A DNA stretch of 64,000 bases from Symsagittifera roscoffensis (GCF_963678635.1 NC_087062.1:86713845-86777844), one strand, 5' to 3'; positions 48,752-60,470 are shown, numbered from the stretch's first letter. Made by a program: numbers and translations. Notes: a model not told the origin generated them from the sequence alone.

Positions 48752-51706
48752 TCTCTATTTGTCACTTATTAATGCCTATACTTAACCCGATTGCTAGATA
48801 CCTTATAGTTTTATTAACAATAATAATGACACAACGCAATAATTTTCACAAGATTCTATTAAATAGTGACCACGAATCCCTGTATGTTATCAGAGTACAG
48901 TTTGTATAAAATTTATTCACACTAACCGATTATCGGTGGTAAGATTTGAAAACTAGCACAATATGATGTTATCAGTCAATTTAAAAGATAGTGTACTCAC
49001 TACCCAATCAAGCACAGTTTATGTTGATTTAAAATAAAAAAAAAAAGTAAATATATATATTTAGTGTCAAACTATGAATACCTCTATGAAAAAAAACGTA
49101 TGTGTGATGTACTCTTAGTCGGTCGCAGTACAATAGTCGAACCTGTCTTTTAAAGAAAAAGCTTTCCCTGCTCAGTGTTGCACCAAACAGACAAAACTTT
49201 GAAGGCAGTAATTTTTTCAAGTGGGCGGCTATTGCACCCACCGAGTACTGTATTACCTATCTGCCTTCTGACTGCCCGAGCTAGGCCTACTAAAATCCTC
49301 AGGGCAGTCACTTTTCCCAAAAACGTATTATGTTACAATCCACACCAATGAATCACGCTCTTTTTAATGCAAGTGTCGCGAATATCCGAGTTCGGATCTG
49401 TTTTGTTTTGGTCTGGTTCTTATTGAAAGGCAAGTTACCAGTGCAGTCACTGATAGCTAGCCTGTGTGCTAATAACCTAATACCTCTCACTTTTTAGTAT
49501 TTCTTTCGTCTACCTAAGTTCTTTAATAAAATAATACCCCTCCGGATTGGCACAAGTAGGACCCTTCCGGACTGGCAGAATCTAGACCCCTCCGGATTGG
49601 GACCCCTCCGAGTTAGTTAATATAAGACCCCTCCGGATTTGGACCCCTCCGAATTAGCACCTATAAGACCCCTCCGGATTCGGAACCCTCTTAACTTGAA
49701 AAAAAAATTTTGACCCTTCCGGATTGGGAACCCTCCGGTTTTGTAAAAGTAGCTTTTTGGAGATTTCCTACTTTCAACCTATACCCCTCCGGATACGTTC
49801 TCCGATGCAATTTTGCTCTTTCAATTAACTAGGAAGGGTATGCACTACTTTCCTAGACCCTTCCGGATTGAAGTTAAGCCTCTTATTTGACAATTCACAC
49901 TAACGGTGAAGGGTCTTATCGCTCGCCTAACTTCGGCTCGCTTAAGCTCTTGCTGTGCCTTTAGCCTTCCCTTTTCGTCTAGAACAGCCTAAAGTTACTT
50001 TATTCAACAGCTATTACCTTTTGTTAGGGGTATAAGGGCTTTTCTAAAAAAAAATTTGTAAAACGTGAAGGGTGTACCCTTCCAAATTGAGTAATTTGCT
50101 AAAAACAATCTCAAAAAATTTTCACGCTTATTTTTCCGAAAAACTTTTGTCCCTATCAGTAAGCTCAGCTAATTTCTGATCTATTGGTACTAAGATCAAC
50201 TCGATATGCCCAGTATTTCTAAAGTTATTAACCAAAACGTCTTTTTCCTAAACTCAAAAAATTTTCTCTCTTATAGGTTCCGCCTAACTTTTTCCGCAAA
50301 TCAGGTCCTTTCGACCTAAAAATTATTGATCCGAACTCAGAAGGCCTGTACTCTTCTAGTTCAATGCAAAAGACCCGATCTAAAACGCTTTAGTTGAAAA
50401 AATTTGCAAAAAACTATGCTACCTGTACCCCTCCGGATTGATGAATCCACCAAATCAAACACGTTAAGTTCGATTACTCTGCAACCCGGAAGGCTTTCGG
50501 GTAGCGGGTTTTAAAACTTGTAGATTCACTAGTGGACGTTGTCCGAACAACTATTTTTACTGTTGTAACTCAAAAATTTCAAAAAATTTTCTAAATTTAT
50601 AGTGTTTCGTTTTTTCAAAAATCACCAAATTTCGGTTCTCGGTACGAAAATAGTTCCAACCACTTTCGAACTAAACTTAACCGGTTCTATCTATTATGGT
50701 AGTGCAGTTACGATGTAACACACTAACTTAGCGCTTTTTTCCGTTTCAAAAAATATCGATATTTCAAAAATCGCGACTTGTGGGGAATCAAAATATTGCT
50801 ATTTTGACCCTAAAAACCGGTCTGTTTTCGTTGTTTTTCACTGAAAAACGATATAAGACTATTAATATAGGCTCTATAAGTAATAAAAATAGTAATACTA
50901 TACCCCTCCGGGCTTGTTTAATATCCGAATTAAGGTGCTTAACTCGGATATTCGCAGTTCGGTGAAGGGTCACTACAGTGCAGTCACTGTCGAGCCCCCC
51001 ACAGATTACTATCTTAACTTTTGTACCAAAAGGGATACAAAACTTGTTAACGATACCCAACAGTCGATTGTTGTTGTCGTTGAGCCTCTTCTTGTTGCTC
51101 CTTGTACTGCTTGCCGGATCAGTCTTCTCCCAAGACCCCTCCGAATTGAGCGCAAATCAGCTGACCCTTCCGGATTGGGCGCAATTTATCATTAACGTGC
51201 TTAAATGCTCAAATAACCCTGCAGTACAAGCCTCACAAACGGGATACAAAACTGATCATAACAATCCTGACTGATATAAATGCCTGTAACAACAATATAT
51301 CTATCAACAACAAACGGGGGGGTCGGATCACATCTTGTCTGGGGGGATGATTTCTACTGATTTTTTACTTTTTTACTGTTTTTGGTTTTTTCGTATATTT
51401 TTTTATGTTTTTTGTCTTTCTTGGGTACTATACTATTTTTTGTTTGGTTTTATATATATCTTTAAGTGTTTTTGATCACAAACCATTCAGGAGATGACGG
51501 GACCGCGAATCCCCCCACCCTTCCTGGTTCGTGAATTTTCGGTCTTAACTAAGTTAAAAAGCTATTCACGGTAATCCGGAACGCTTCCGCGTTCCGAACT
51601 ACCCTTCCGCCTCGGTGGTTTAGGCCTATTAAGGGCGTTAATGTGAGCATCCGCTCGGCGCGGAGTGCTCGTTAATGGTTCCGCCGGTCATGATGTTAAA
51701 AAGAAT
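48752..51706 (-). other. Element B 5' leader (~3 kb), non-coding
   Basis: There are no credible ORFs. The first ~780 bp next to gag are plain AT-rich DNA. Bases 49540-50445 hold a cluster of a CCYTCCGGATT motif (separate entry), and more scattered copies lie at about 50900, 51137 and 51163. The last ~350 bp are related to A's leader. G-runs occur at 51317-51345. Confidence 0.7.
49540..50445. repeat. Cluster of ~11 dispersed CCCCTCCGGATTGG-like motifs
   Basis: Copies with the core CCYTCCGGAYT, mostly preceded by A, lie near 49540, 49562, 49586, 49627, 49668, 49710, 49784, 49857 and 50428. Half-matching forms lie between them. Spacing is irregular (about 20-100 bp), unlike a simple tandem array. 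The same motif occurs as an inverted pair in the LTR. Confidence 0.85.
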
Positions 51707-51723
51707 AACACCCAGGAGCGCCA
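51707..51723 (-). promoter_or_regulatory. Candidate primer binding site, element B
   Basis: The minus strand reads TGGCGCTCCTGGGTGTT, identical to element A's site, 12 nt from the LTR end. Confidence 0.6.
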
Positions 51724-51735
51724 TAAAAACATCTA

Positions 51736-52626
51736 TGTAACATTCGCCCGGAAGATACATATCGACGGAAGACAAAACTAAGTCTTAAGACGACTGGCTA
51801 ACGTCTAAACAGAGCTTTGCATGCTTTTCACCGTCTCTACCAAGCCAGTACTTTTCGGTGGTCTTTCTAACATCAGGTCGACAAAAACGTTACTGCTTTC
51901 GGCTTCGGTCATGCAGAAATAGTGAGCTCATGGCTGGGTCTCAGTATCCCCAGACCACGAGGTCACTCCTAAAAACAGGGCTATTACTTTTTATATTACT
52001 ATTGTTTTTGTTCAGTAGATAAAAATCATCATCTCCATCGAAGATGGATCAACCCTTTCCCCCAACTCCTAGCTTCTCATCTTTATCAAAATGAACCTAG
52101 ATATCAATTAAATTCAAGTCAGGACATGACAGGAAGCTAAAAGTTTACGTAACAGGATAAAATTTTCAGTTCCTTTACCCTTCCGGGTTGATGAATCCGC
52201 TGGATCAAGCTCGTTAATCCTGATTTCCTCTTAATCCGGAAGGCTGTCCTCTACCCTTCACCGTTGTCTGCAACGGCCCTGCAACTATTGTAGCAGTTGA
52301 ATAGTTGCAACTCGGAGTGTTCTCTGTTACTCTGTAACTCGCTGTCGTTTTTCAATCTCAATTCCGTAGTTGTTGTTAGCGCAGCTAATGTTGTTCTCTT
52401 TTTCTTTCTCGTTTTAGCCAAAATGGCCGTTTCTGACGTTTCTCAGAAATATGACGTCATTATTCGAATTTTTGAAATTTTAAAAAACCAGAATATTCCA
52501 GCCCTCACCAATTGGCCAATCGTTCCAATAACGTTCTTAATTCTTAATAATCACCAATCCGGAAGGCTCGCTGCTAAAAATTCAAGTTCTGCAGAGATTG
52601 CATTTTTCACATTCTGGTTGAACACA
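51736..52626 (-). repeat. Element B 5' LTR (891 bp)
   Basis: It runs TGTAACATTCGCCCGG...GGTTGAACACA on the plus strand. It is the uninterrupted counterpart of 7171-7469 plus 29866-30488 and gives the pre-insertion site for element A at 52005-52010. A 25-bp deletion and a 3-bp difference at the very end (GAACACA against GAATGTCACA) set it apart from the other LTR. Confidence 0.93.
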
Positions 52627-53112
52627 TTGTCTGAACTGAAGTTAAATAGAATACCCGGAGAAAAATTATGTGAGATTGAAGCAGCTGCAAAGAGATATGC
52701 TAAGAATGTGAAACAGACCCCCTCTGACAAAGGTGTTGAAAAAGCCAGAAAGTATTTGAAGGACAACGGTCTTCTGGCAGTGCCATTTGATAAGGGGGTG
52801 GGTTCTTGTGTAATGAAAAAGGAGACATATGAGAAAAAACTGAAAGACTTATTACAGGCAGAACAATTTAGTGAGAGGAAGAATCTGACAGACAGCGTGA
52901 TTATGAAAATTGAAAAAGACATAAACAACGAATTACTCGCCATGAAAAAGAAGGACGAGATTAGCGAAGCGATGTATAATAGGTTGAGATCAACGGGAGT
53001 GCAGCCGGCAAGACTGTATGGATTAGCAGAAGTACACAAACAAGGCACATCACTTCGTCCCGTCCTTTCTTTACCTGGTAGCTCATATGACAACCTAAAA
53101 AACATTGGCTAA
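52627..53112 (+). pseudogene. Penelope-like element, linker and RT N-terminal part
   Basis: PLE coding resumes with SELKLNRIPGEKLC and runs through SDKGVEKARKYLKDNGLLAVPFDKG, the N-terminal RT region, to ARLYGLAEVHKQG and LRPVLSLPGSSYDN, conserved PLE RT motifs. The apparent ORF starting at 52297 or 52423 is a fusion of LTR sequence with PLE sequence created by the insertion of B. A frame change near 53100 ends it. Confidence 0.88.
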
Positions 53113-53880
53113 GTACTTTGATGAAATTGAGGGGGCAAACATAGAAACGAACACTCAAATGGCCAGGGAGATCTTGGAGAAAACTGAGTTGGACTCTGAC
53201 GAGAGTATAATCTCCCTTGATGTAAAGAGTTTGTACACTAATGTCCCGCTCAAGGAAGCGATTGAAATAGCCCTGAGGAGATTATATGAGCAAGTCAACC
53301 CTCCGGAAACATCTCGCAAGACTATGAAAAAACTACAGAATTTGGCAGTGAGTAAGGTACACTTTAAATGCAATGGTTTGTGGTATGTACAAAAAGACGG
53401 TTTAGCAATGGGCGCCTCCCTTGCAGTAATATTGGCTAATTTGTGGCTCAAAGAATACGAACCTGCATTAACGAAAGAAGTACCAAAATTGACTGTGCTA
53501 AGTGAGGGTAACAAAGAAGTGTGCCCTAGATGTCAGAAAAAGGTGACATATCGGACAAAAGGAGTATAATCCGAAGCTTGTTTGAATTGGTACCACTTAG
53601 GGTGTGGTAACATGTCGGAATCCGAATACGCAGACATCGCTGAAACAGTGTGGTATTGCATGACTTGCAAAAAACAACAGGAAGCAGATCGGACTGTGAA
53701 TGGTGTTAAAGTTTTTCTAAGATATGTGGACGACATCTTGGGGTAGTTCAAGGGCGATCCTGGGGTAGTTCTCGAGGCTGCCAATAAATTGCATCCAAAC
53801 TTGCAGTTCACCATAGAGGAACTCGATAGTAACAGTAATTTGGCCTTTTTGGACTTAAATGTCAACGTGGATTCAGCATA
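53105..53880 (+). pseudogene. Penelope-like element, RT core with an inserted PHD-like finger
   Basis: The first RT aspartate is in IISLDVKSLYTNVPL, and motif B-like residues are in GLAMGASLAVILANLW. A Cys/His block follows (CPRC at ~53521, then C-x3-WYHLGC, then WYCMTC) that resembles a PHD finger inserted before the catalytic box FLRYVDDILG (~53710). Stops at 53567-53569 (TAA) and just after the YVDD box (TAG) interrupt it, and another follows near 53880. The copy cannot make an intact RT. Confidence 0.85.
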
Positions 53881-54295
53881 AAAGGTCACATGTGGTTGGT
53901 ACTAAAAACCCACTGATACCAGCACCATTCTAAATTTCAGAGGCTGCGCACCTTTGCAGTACAAAAGAAACGTTATTGAAGGGACGGTTCATAGGGTTTT
54001 CAGAAGTACCTAAAAATGGGAGTATTTTGACCAGGCATTGGAATAAAATCGGAAACAATGGATTGAAAATCAATATCCAAAAAATTGGTCTGACAGGGTA
54101 ATGTTTGAAACTCTTAACAAGATCATTGAGGGAAAGAAAAATTTAGAGGTGAAGGCATCAGAACCGAGAAATGACAAATGATTGAAAGACTCACCACCCC
54201 TTCTTACAATGCAATATCGAGGCAATCTATCTCAACTGTTAGCTGCAAAGGTTCGGCTAATATCCGGGGCTTAAATAATTTTTACAACAAGAAAA

Positions 54296-54646
54296 TTGAA
54301 AACATGCTTGCCATCGCTCAAAACTTCCTTTGCTCGTGAACTGAGATCCAAAGTGGTGTACCAGCTTACATGTAGTGGATGTAACTCCACCTATATCGGT
54401 CAGACAGTCCGACAATTAGCCACGAGGGTCGATGAACACCGCAAAGGGGACTCCCCAGTAGGACAACACTTGTTAGAATGTAGAAAGGAGGTAGGCGGTA
54501 CTGCTGAGCTAAAGTCAGAGATTATAGACCAAACAGCCAACACTCATAAACTACTGACACTGGAGGCTTTGCATATTTGGAGGGAGAGGCCGAAGATCAA
54601 CACACACGATGAATTAAGGAGCCGGGAATTAACACTAAAATTATAG
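54296..54646 (+). pseudogene. Penelope-like element, GIY-YIG endonuclease
   Basis: The frame ends at a TAG at 54646 and includes VVYQLTCSGCNSTYIGQT followed by VRQLATRVDEH. This is the GIY-YIG nuclease with its preceding Cys pair typical of PLE C-termini. It nicks target DNA to prime reverse transcription. The region between 53880 and 54296 is decayed coding sequence of the same protein. The PLE ends shortly after 54650, with no clear terminal repeat seen. Confidence 0.9.
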
Positions 54647-56149
54647 TATATGTATAATATGGCTAAAAAATTTAAAAAACTGACATGTCAGAATCAAAAA
54701 TGTTCCCAAATCGAAATTTTATAACCAGAAAGAACAAAAAACTAAAAACTCTCAGAAATTTGCAGGAAAATGTTATTCATGATTATATTATGTAATTACA
54801 GTTGATCAAATTTGATTGGTTAAAAAGTTTTAGAGGCTTTTTAGACACGTTTCTCATTTTTCAGATCTTTTATCGTTTTGTAAATATTGTACAAAAATTT
54901 TAATCCTGATGATGCACAAAATATGCGAAACCGTTTGAAATAACATTTCAAATTTCTTATAAAAACAAATAGTTGAAAACATAGACAGTAAAAAATTATA
55001 GTGAAAAAGTCGAGAAACAAAACCACCAGCATTAAATAAGCTTTTAGTATCATTTATTGAGCAACCCTGAGTTAATTACAAAAAGCCATGAAAAATTACC
55101 ACAGATTTAATTTCATTTGTATTTAATTTCGAATAACGCAGGGCGGCAGACAACTCGTGTTTGGATCTGCGCCATCATTTCAATAAAAAATTACCCAAAG
55201 GTCAAAAGTTCATAGTAACCGAAGTTACAGTCAGGAGTCCCTTCAACAAGTATTCCAGTCAAAATCCTTGAAATTTTCTAAATGGAAGTGATAATGCTAA
55301 GAAGGAGATGATAAGTGTTGATGTCCTTACAAATAAACTCGATACGCTTTACGTTTCTTCCATCAGAACACGCAACTCTTATGATTAGGAATAATGATTA
55401 GTTCAAACTATCAGATTAGTCCCATAAAAAATTAGTAAATTGAAGAAAGCAAATGATTAAGATGTGGTTAATAAACTGTAACAAAATCATCAAAATAAGA
55501 CTCAACACAAATGAAAACTCAAACAAACATATATTTAAAAAGTTTCAACTTTCAAAACATTAGTAACAATAATTTGAAAATACGTACAAATCTATTTATG
55601 GAAACGCAACTCCCGCCATGTATTTGTAGGCTTACATACAGGATTTCATTGCATTTCACGAGTGAAGAACACTTTCGATTTTTTCTTAAACGTTGTATAG
55701 TAGTTATATCGAATTTTGTAAATTTTGTGCAATCCCCTCGGATTGGCACAGTCGAACCCTCCGACGAGATCAAAAAAAAGCATTATCGACGTTCGCACGA
55801 ATTTTCAAATTTTCGATTAGAACTGGAATATTTCTCAGAAATGTCAAAACGGCCATTTTGACCAAAAAGAAGAGCGAAGAACAGTCGTAAGAAAATAAGA
55901 GAAAACGAAGCCTGGTCGTCACGATAAGACGCTTAGCTGAAGTGGATCAGAAAAAAGGAAGGTCCAGTGGGACATCCGGAGCGGATCCGTACCCCCCGTA
56001 CCACTAGATCGGAGAGATAACGACGTTATCTCTCAGGGAAGACAGAATTGGAGGCCCGATGCCCAGAGATTGTTGTATACTGTAGATACTATGAAACGCA
56101 TATTTTTAGCTGCTGTAATGCCCTCAATAGTTTAACTAACTCCGATTTT
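54647..56149. other. AT-rich non-coding DNA between the PLE and element C
   Basis: No gene is visible. The short ORFs here lack recognisable features. At 55731-55765 a stretch (CCCCTCGGATTGGCACA) resembles the motif of element B's leader, so an old fragment of a related element may lie here. The hairpin at 56012 is listed separately. Confidence 0.5.
56012..56034. other. Perfect 10-bp hairpin
   Basis: GAGAGATAAC and GTTATCTCTC pair perfectly around a GAC loop, within a locally GC-richer stretch (55960-56080). The role is unknown, and it does not match a histone or terminator stem-loop that I know. Confidence 0.8.
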
Positions 56150-56335
56150 ATATGGTCTTTCAGAGCATGAGTAGTTAGGAAAAAGGACAGGGTCAATCCA
56201 TTTCCAATTGATTTAGTATATAACTGTAATTAAAATCATAGGAAATTATGCTTTTCCAGCCCTGTTTTTAATAATTATCACGTAGTCTGTGGGTATCCGA
56301 GACCCAGGTTTGTGGTTATTTTGGCAAGTAAACGA
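56150..56335 (+). repeat. Diverged LTR fragment in inverted orientation
   Basis: The reverse complement of this stretch resembles part of element B's LTR (about 51932-52085), including CTGGGTCTCGGATACC, AAAAACAGGGC and GGATTGACCCTGTCC. It lies head to head with element C's LTR and is more decayed. Confidence 0.65.
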
Positions 56336-56341
56336 GAGCTG

Positions 56342-56843
56342 TGTAACATTCACGGAAAATGAAGCTAGAATTTCAAACGACTGGCTAGCGTCTAAACACA
56401 GCTCTACATGCTTGTAACCGTCTCTGCCAAAGCCAGTTCTTTGAGTGGTCCTTTCAACATCGGGTCGACAAAAACTTTACTGTTTCCGGCTTCGGCCAAA
56501 ACACTCAGATTAACTGAATTACATGCGAAAATAGTGTGTTCATGGCTGGGTATCAGTATCCCCAGACCACGAGATCACTCCTAAAAACAGGGCTACTACT
56601 TATTTTCATATTACTATTGTTTTTGTTCAGTAGATAAAAATAATCATTCTCATCGGAGATGGATCAACCCTTTCCCTCAACTCCTAGCTTCTCATACTCT
56701 GAAAATGATTTTGATATTAAATAAATTCAACTCAGGACATTCCGGGAAGCTAAAAATCAAAAAGTAAAGAGTTGCAGTTCTCTCCCGAGACCCTTCCGTA
56801 TTACTCAATCCGGACGAAGAGCTGTCTTGTCTTTTTCCGGAAC
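56342..56843 (-). repeat. Element C 3' LTR, truncated
   Basis: Matches B's LTR from TGTAACATTC through CTACTTATTT...TATTACTATTGTTTTTG to about the AATCCGG motif (56810), after which it joins 3' UTR sequence at TGATCAGT (56845). It includes the 25 bp missing from B's right LTR. Confidence 0.85.
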
Positions 56844-57179
56844 ATGATCAGTCGTCTTAGTTGATTAAAAACAATCATGCAGGCTAGAATATTTAATACA
56901 CTTTTCACTCAAGCTTCTTTAGATAAATAGTTAGTGTCTCTAAAGCCACTTAAAAAAAACTACAATGCAAATTTATAAATTCAACAAATTCTTAACTTCA
57001 AAAATTAACTAAAAGTTTTCTTTCATTCAGTTTCAATTGCAAGCTTAGTTGCTTAGTTTCTCAGTTGAGTTTCTCTCACATCAACAATTCTGATTTCAAC
57101 ATCCTCTCCTTTGTTACTTCTTTGTTCACCTCCTTCTTTACTTCTTTATTTTCTTCTTTGTTTTCGTCGTTAAGAAGTT
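56844..57179 (-). other. Element C 3' untranslated region
   Basis: AT-rich, and related to 30949-31290 of element B (shared words such as AAAAACAATCATGCAGGCT). No ORF. Confidence 0.7.
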
Positions 57180-58735
57180 CTAAAACTTTTTTGAATCTTG
57201 TTTTTCGGCTATTTGTCGATGCTCCATCTCCTCCTCATGCGCCATTGACTCCCCACTTTTAGTTTCTGTATCTTGCAACACGTCGGTGGCTATCCTAACG
57301 CTGTTGGAGGCAGTCCTCCAACACTTCTGGTTTTCTACCCTTTGCTTGCAACAAGTTAGAGGATCTACGCTCGTCTCCCTGTTTCTGCAGAAGCTGTCGT
57401 GGAGGTATAACGTCACGTTTCTTTCTAGATCATCCTTCAACATTTCTTCTCTTTCTCTCCCGTCGCATTCATTTGTTCTAGACGTCTTTTTACTGCGGTG
57501 GTCAATGCATTCCGATGAGTCACAAAAGCTCGCTTGAAAGCTCCTGCTCCAATGTCCAGCTGATACGCACTGTACACCCTGCTGTGCTCCGACATATGCT
57601 TCTTGGGATACTCGTACAACCATGCAGTCATGTTGGCTCTAAACCATGACATCAGTCATCTCCTGGCCCAGATCTTCTTCAATTCTATTGGAATGTTCAA
57701 GATTTTGTACATTGTTTCAAAAAGAACTAATTCTTTTGGACAATCCAGTTCCTGTAATTGTTCTCTTGTCGGCATCTCCTGTCGATTGTTCTCCTTCATA
57801 TAAGCTTTCAGCCATCAAATTGCCATCATAACTACCACTATCACTATCGTTAACGGCTGTGATGAACCTGCAGCTCTCCAGATTCCCAGATCAACACCAG
57901 ATTACTGCGCCCGGGATACCACCATGTTTGTAGCAAGCAATGGCAGGGGAACTCATCATGAGTCAACATGGTGCTCCTCCAATTACGCTTCCCCAACGCA
58001 TCCAGTAGTGGTTCCACTTCCATCATTACTCGGTGGATTTCTTCATTTTCATCTACTGCGTTGTAATCTGTTGCTGTTGATCCTTTCTGCTTCTGTCTTT
58101 CAAACTCATTGAAGTTCCCACTAGCGTATTCCATGAACTTCTTTCCCAGTATCGGTTCTAACTCTTCCTTGGTTCGTTCTGGAACTGCTGCAAACATGTT
58201 ACATAGCAACTCGTAAGATTTCTCCGACATTCTCGCCAGTCTTACACATTTCGGCAATGAGAAGGCTTGGTCCACAATCGTCCTCGTACTCTTCACATCC
58301 ACTGCCACAAAGTGCACAGGGTATCGGCTTCTACACATCGGAGCCAACGTCGATCCCACTAGGTATCGCGCTCCCGAAGGTCTGCGACAAGCTTCACTCT
58401 GCCGAATGTTCATTTCTGCTTTTATATCTTCTCTCCACTTTCTAATGTACTTCTGTTCAATTTGTAACACCCCCGGAAACATTTCTACGCTGGTGGCCGT
58501 GACCATCTCATGCTTCCGTTCCAGATTCAATAGTGACTCTAAAGAACCAAACATGCCGTAGAATCCTAGTGCAGTCACTAAATGTACCTCCGTTCCTCCG
58601 TGGCAATCTGCAATTAGTTTAGTTTCTGTTTTCGCTTTCATTACTATGTTTTCGAATAATATCGTCAATTGCTTAAGTTGTTTTGCTAGAGTCTTCACAC
58701 AGTCAAGACTCCACACATGTGACCTTCCAGTCTAG
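57180..58735 (-). pseudogene. Element C ORF3, C-terminal region
   Basis: Pieces at 57180-57652 and 57850-58735 match the last ~500 residues of ORF3 in A and B. They include ERNVTLYLHDSFCRNRE (a leucine codon is intact where B has TAG), FKRAFVTHRNA, FPCHCLLQTWWYPG and FSLPKCVRLARMSEK. The last stretch shows what B deleted at 32294. Frame changes near 57650 and 57845 and a frame change at about 58710 inside the Cys/His cluster disrupt it. Its C-terminus is ~20 residues longer than B's. Confidence 0.85.
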
Positions 58736-60470
58736 AGATTTTTGCCAGACAGCTACCGGGTTTAACCCAGTCCTCTGGTCCCCGGCCAGGCAACTCCACA
58801 TTGTTTCCTTTGTTGCTTTTGGAGGCCGTTGTCATCAAGCTGTAAATGATGTTCAGGTCACGCAAGTTACAGTCTGAATTCAGCTCCCTCTGCACATCCT
58901 GTGTTGCACGCAGTATCGAATGGGCATTAGGACTCGGACACCATGATGGTTTCATCAGCTCACACACCACCATTAGACTCGTCCTTAGTAATTCGTCCGA
59001 GAATCGCAATCCAAATTCTACTCGGTTGTAAGATTTTGGCACTGAAGGTGCACTCACCTTTTTTTCCAACACAAGTCCCAGCTTAACCTGCTGATTAGCA
59101 GCGTTCCTTATTGTCGCAATTCTTTACGTCCAGAATCTTAGCAACACCGCCTGTTCGTAGTCGAAGAAACAATCGCGTATGTCTTCATTATTGAAAGGTT
59201 TGTATGCCATCCCTTCGGTTCCGGATACGTAACTGTACGACTTTTTCCTGATCGGTCTGCAATATTCACTGGACTTCGGCACTTCTTCCATGGATTCTTT
59301 TGTGAGCCTCAGCTCCTTGTTCGAGAATCTCCGTATTTTATCAATCTTCTTCATTGGTTCCAGTTGTACGGGCTCCTTCATATTCACTCGCATCAGTTTA
59401 TTTTGACGTATGTCTAGTAGTGCTTTTAAGAGCACGTTTTTTGCCCGATCATTGCCTTCTTTCAGCATCTGGGCACATTTATTCAATGCTGGTACCGATA
59501 TTTGTTCTAACATGAATCGATTGAAACAGAGAGCGTCTCTCCGTTTTGCACAAGCTACCGCCGCTCCTTCTTGGGTCATTAGATCTCTCACACTCGTCAT
59601 CAAGAACACTTACTCTTCTTTCGATCTTTTTCCTTTCTTCTGAGTCATACTCCTCACTCGTTAATCCGGAAATGCACCAAGTGAACCTAAATTGTAGTTC
59701 CGTTCTCACGTAAGGTATCGCTATCAGAGCGTGTATTTTCGTAGTGGTTCTCATTTCTTCTCCGAAATGTCGTAACGCCACCGCTCTCCATGGTAGGCTC
59801 ACCAGCTGGTCTATCGTTTCCGCATGCATCTCAGAGGAGACCAGTGTACCGTACGCCTTCTGCTTCATGTTTGTGCCTTGTATCATTATCTCCAGGTAAC
59901 ATTCCATGGCTTTTTTGTTTTCTAGAGCGATTAGCTGTCCTCTAGCCGAGTTTCTAAATTCCACCATCTCCATGTATCCACCAGCAGGTTTGTCGATCGA
60001 GACGGTTTCTGATACTGTCAATCGGTTATACTCCACAGTGATTAGCTGTTCTACGACACTTCCCCATCCATGGTTCATGCAAGATGGTCTAAAACCTCGT
60101 AGGGTACTTTCTCCACATTGGCTAAGTATTTACATTTCTAATGTCGCTCCAGTCACTTTTATTTTCATATCATTGATCTTGTCAATCACAATTTTCGGCC
60201 GCATCGTTCTTTTTTGGGTTCTCGACAGGTATACTACTTCATTGCTGCCTTCTTGCTTTGCGGCAATTATGGGAGAGTTCACTTCACTTTCGTCAGTGGC
60301 CGAATCAATTAACAACTCGCTCAATCTCCCTTCGCATTCATCCAAATTGTCGAGGATCTCTCGCATCAAGGGTCTGTTGAGGATTGTCTTCAACATTGAC
60401 TGGTTCCCGTAGCACTGAACTAACGTCTTCTCCTCGGCGACTCCATTAAAAGTTTCTTTTTGATAATTCT
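58736..60470 (-). pseudogene. Element C ORF3, middle region
   Basis: Fragments at 58695-59072, 59124-59609, 59479-60078 and 60130-60412 match B's 909-codon segment (GMAYKPFNNEDIRDC, AIPYVRTELQFRFTWCISG, RPLMREILDNLDECEGRLSE). Stops and frame changes occur near 59100-59125, 59480-59610 and 60078-60130. About 240 bp are missing near 60155, where B has its basic KRKRVEEV patch. Confidence 0.83.

Larger units (their letters stand above)
7171..52626 (-). mobile_element. Element B: giant Ty3/gypsy LTR retrotransposon (~23 kb without the nested element A)
   Basis: B is bounded by LTRs that begin TGTAACATTCGCCCGG and end ...ACA on the plus strand (7171-7469 joined to 29866-30488, and 51736-52626). 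Flanks carry TTG on both sides (7168-7170 and 52627-52629), and the interrupted PLE frame joins across it. Coding is on the minus strand: gag, protease, RT, integrase, macro-like domain, then the ORF3 block. A is inserted in its 3' LTR. B has at least five coding breaks and lacks most of RNase H, so it looks non-autonomous. By eye about 17 substitutions separate the two LTRs over roughly 890 bp. Confidence 0.92.

Noticed and set aside
51736-52626. Treating this region and 6905-7469 as two copies of the Penelope-like element
   Set aside because: The shared part begins TGT and ends ACA next to a polypurine tract and a primer-site candidate, so it is B's LTR. The PLE proper is a single copy split by B.
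52297-53112. A 271-codon plus-strand ORF as a gene
   Set aside because: Its first ~110 codons are LTR sequence antisense to element B and the rest is PLE RT, so it is a junction artefact of the insertion.
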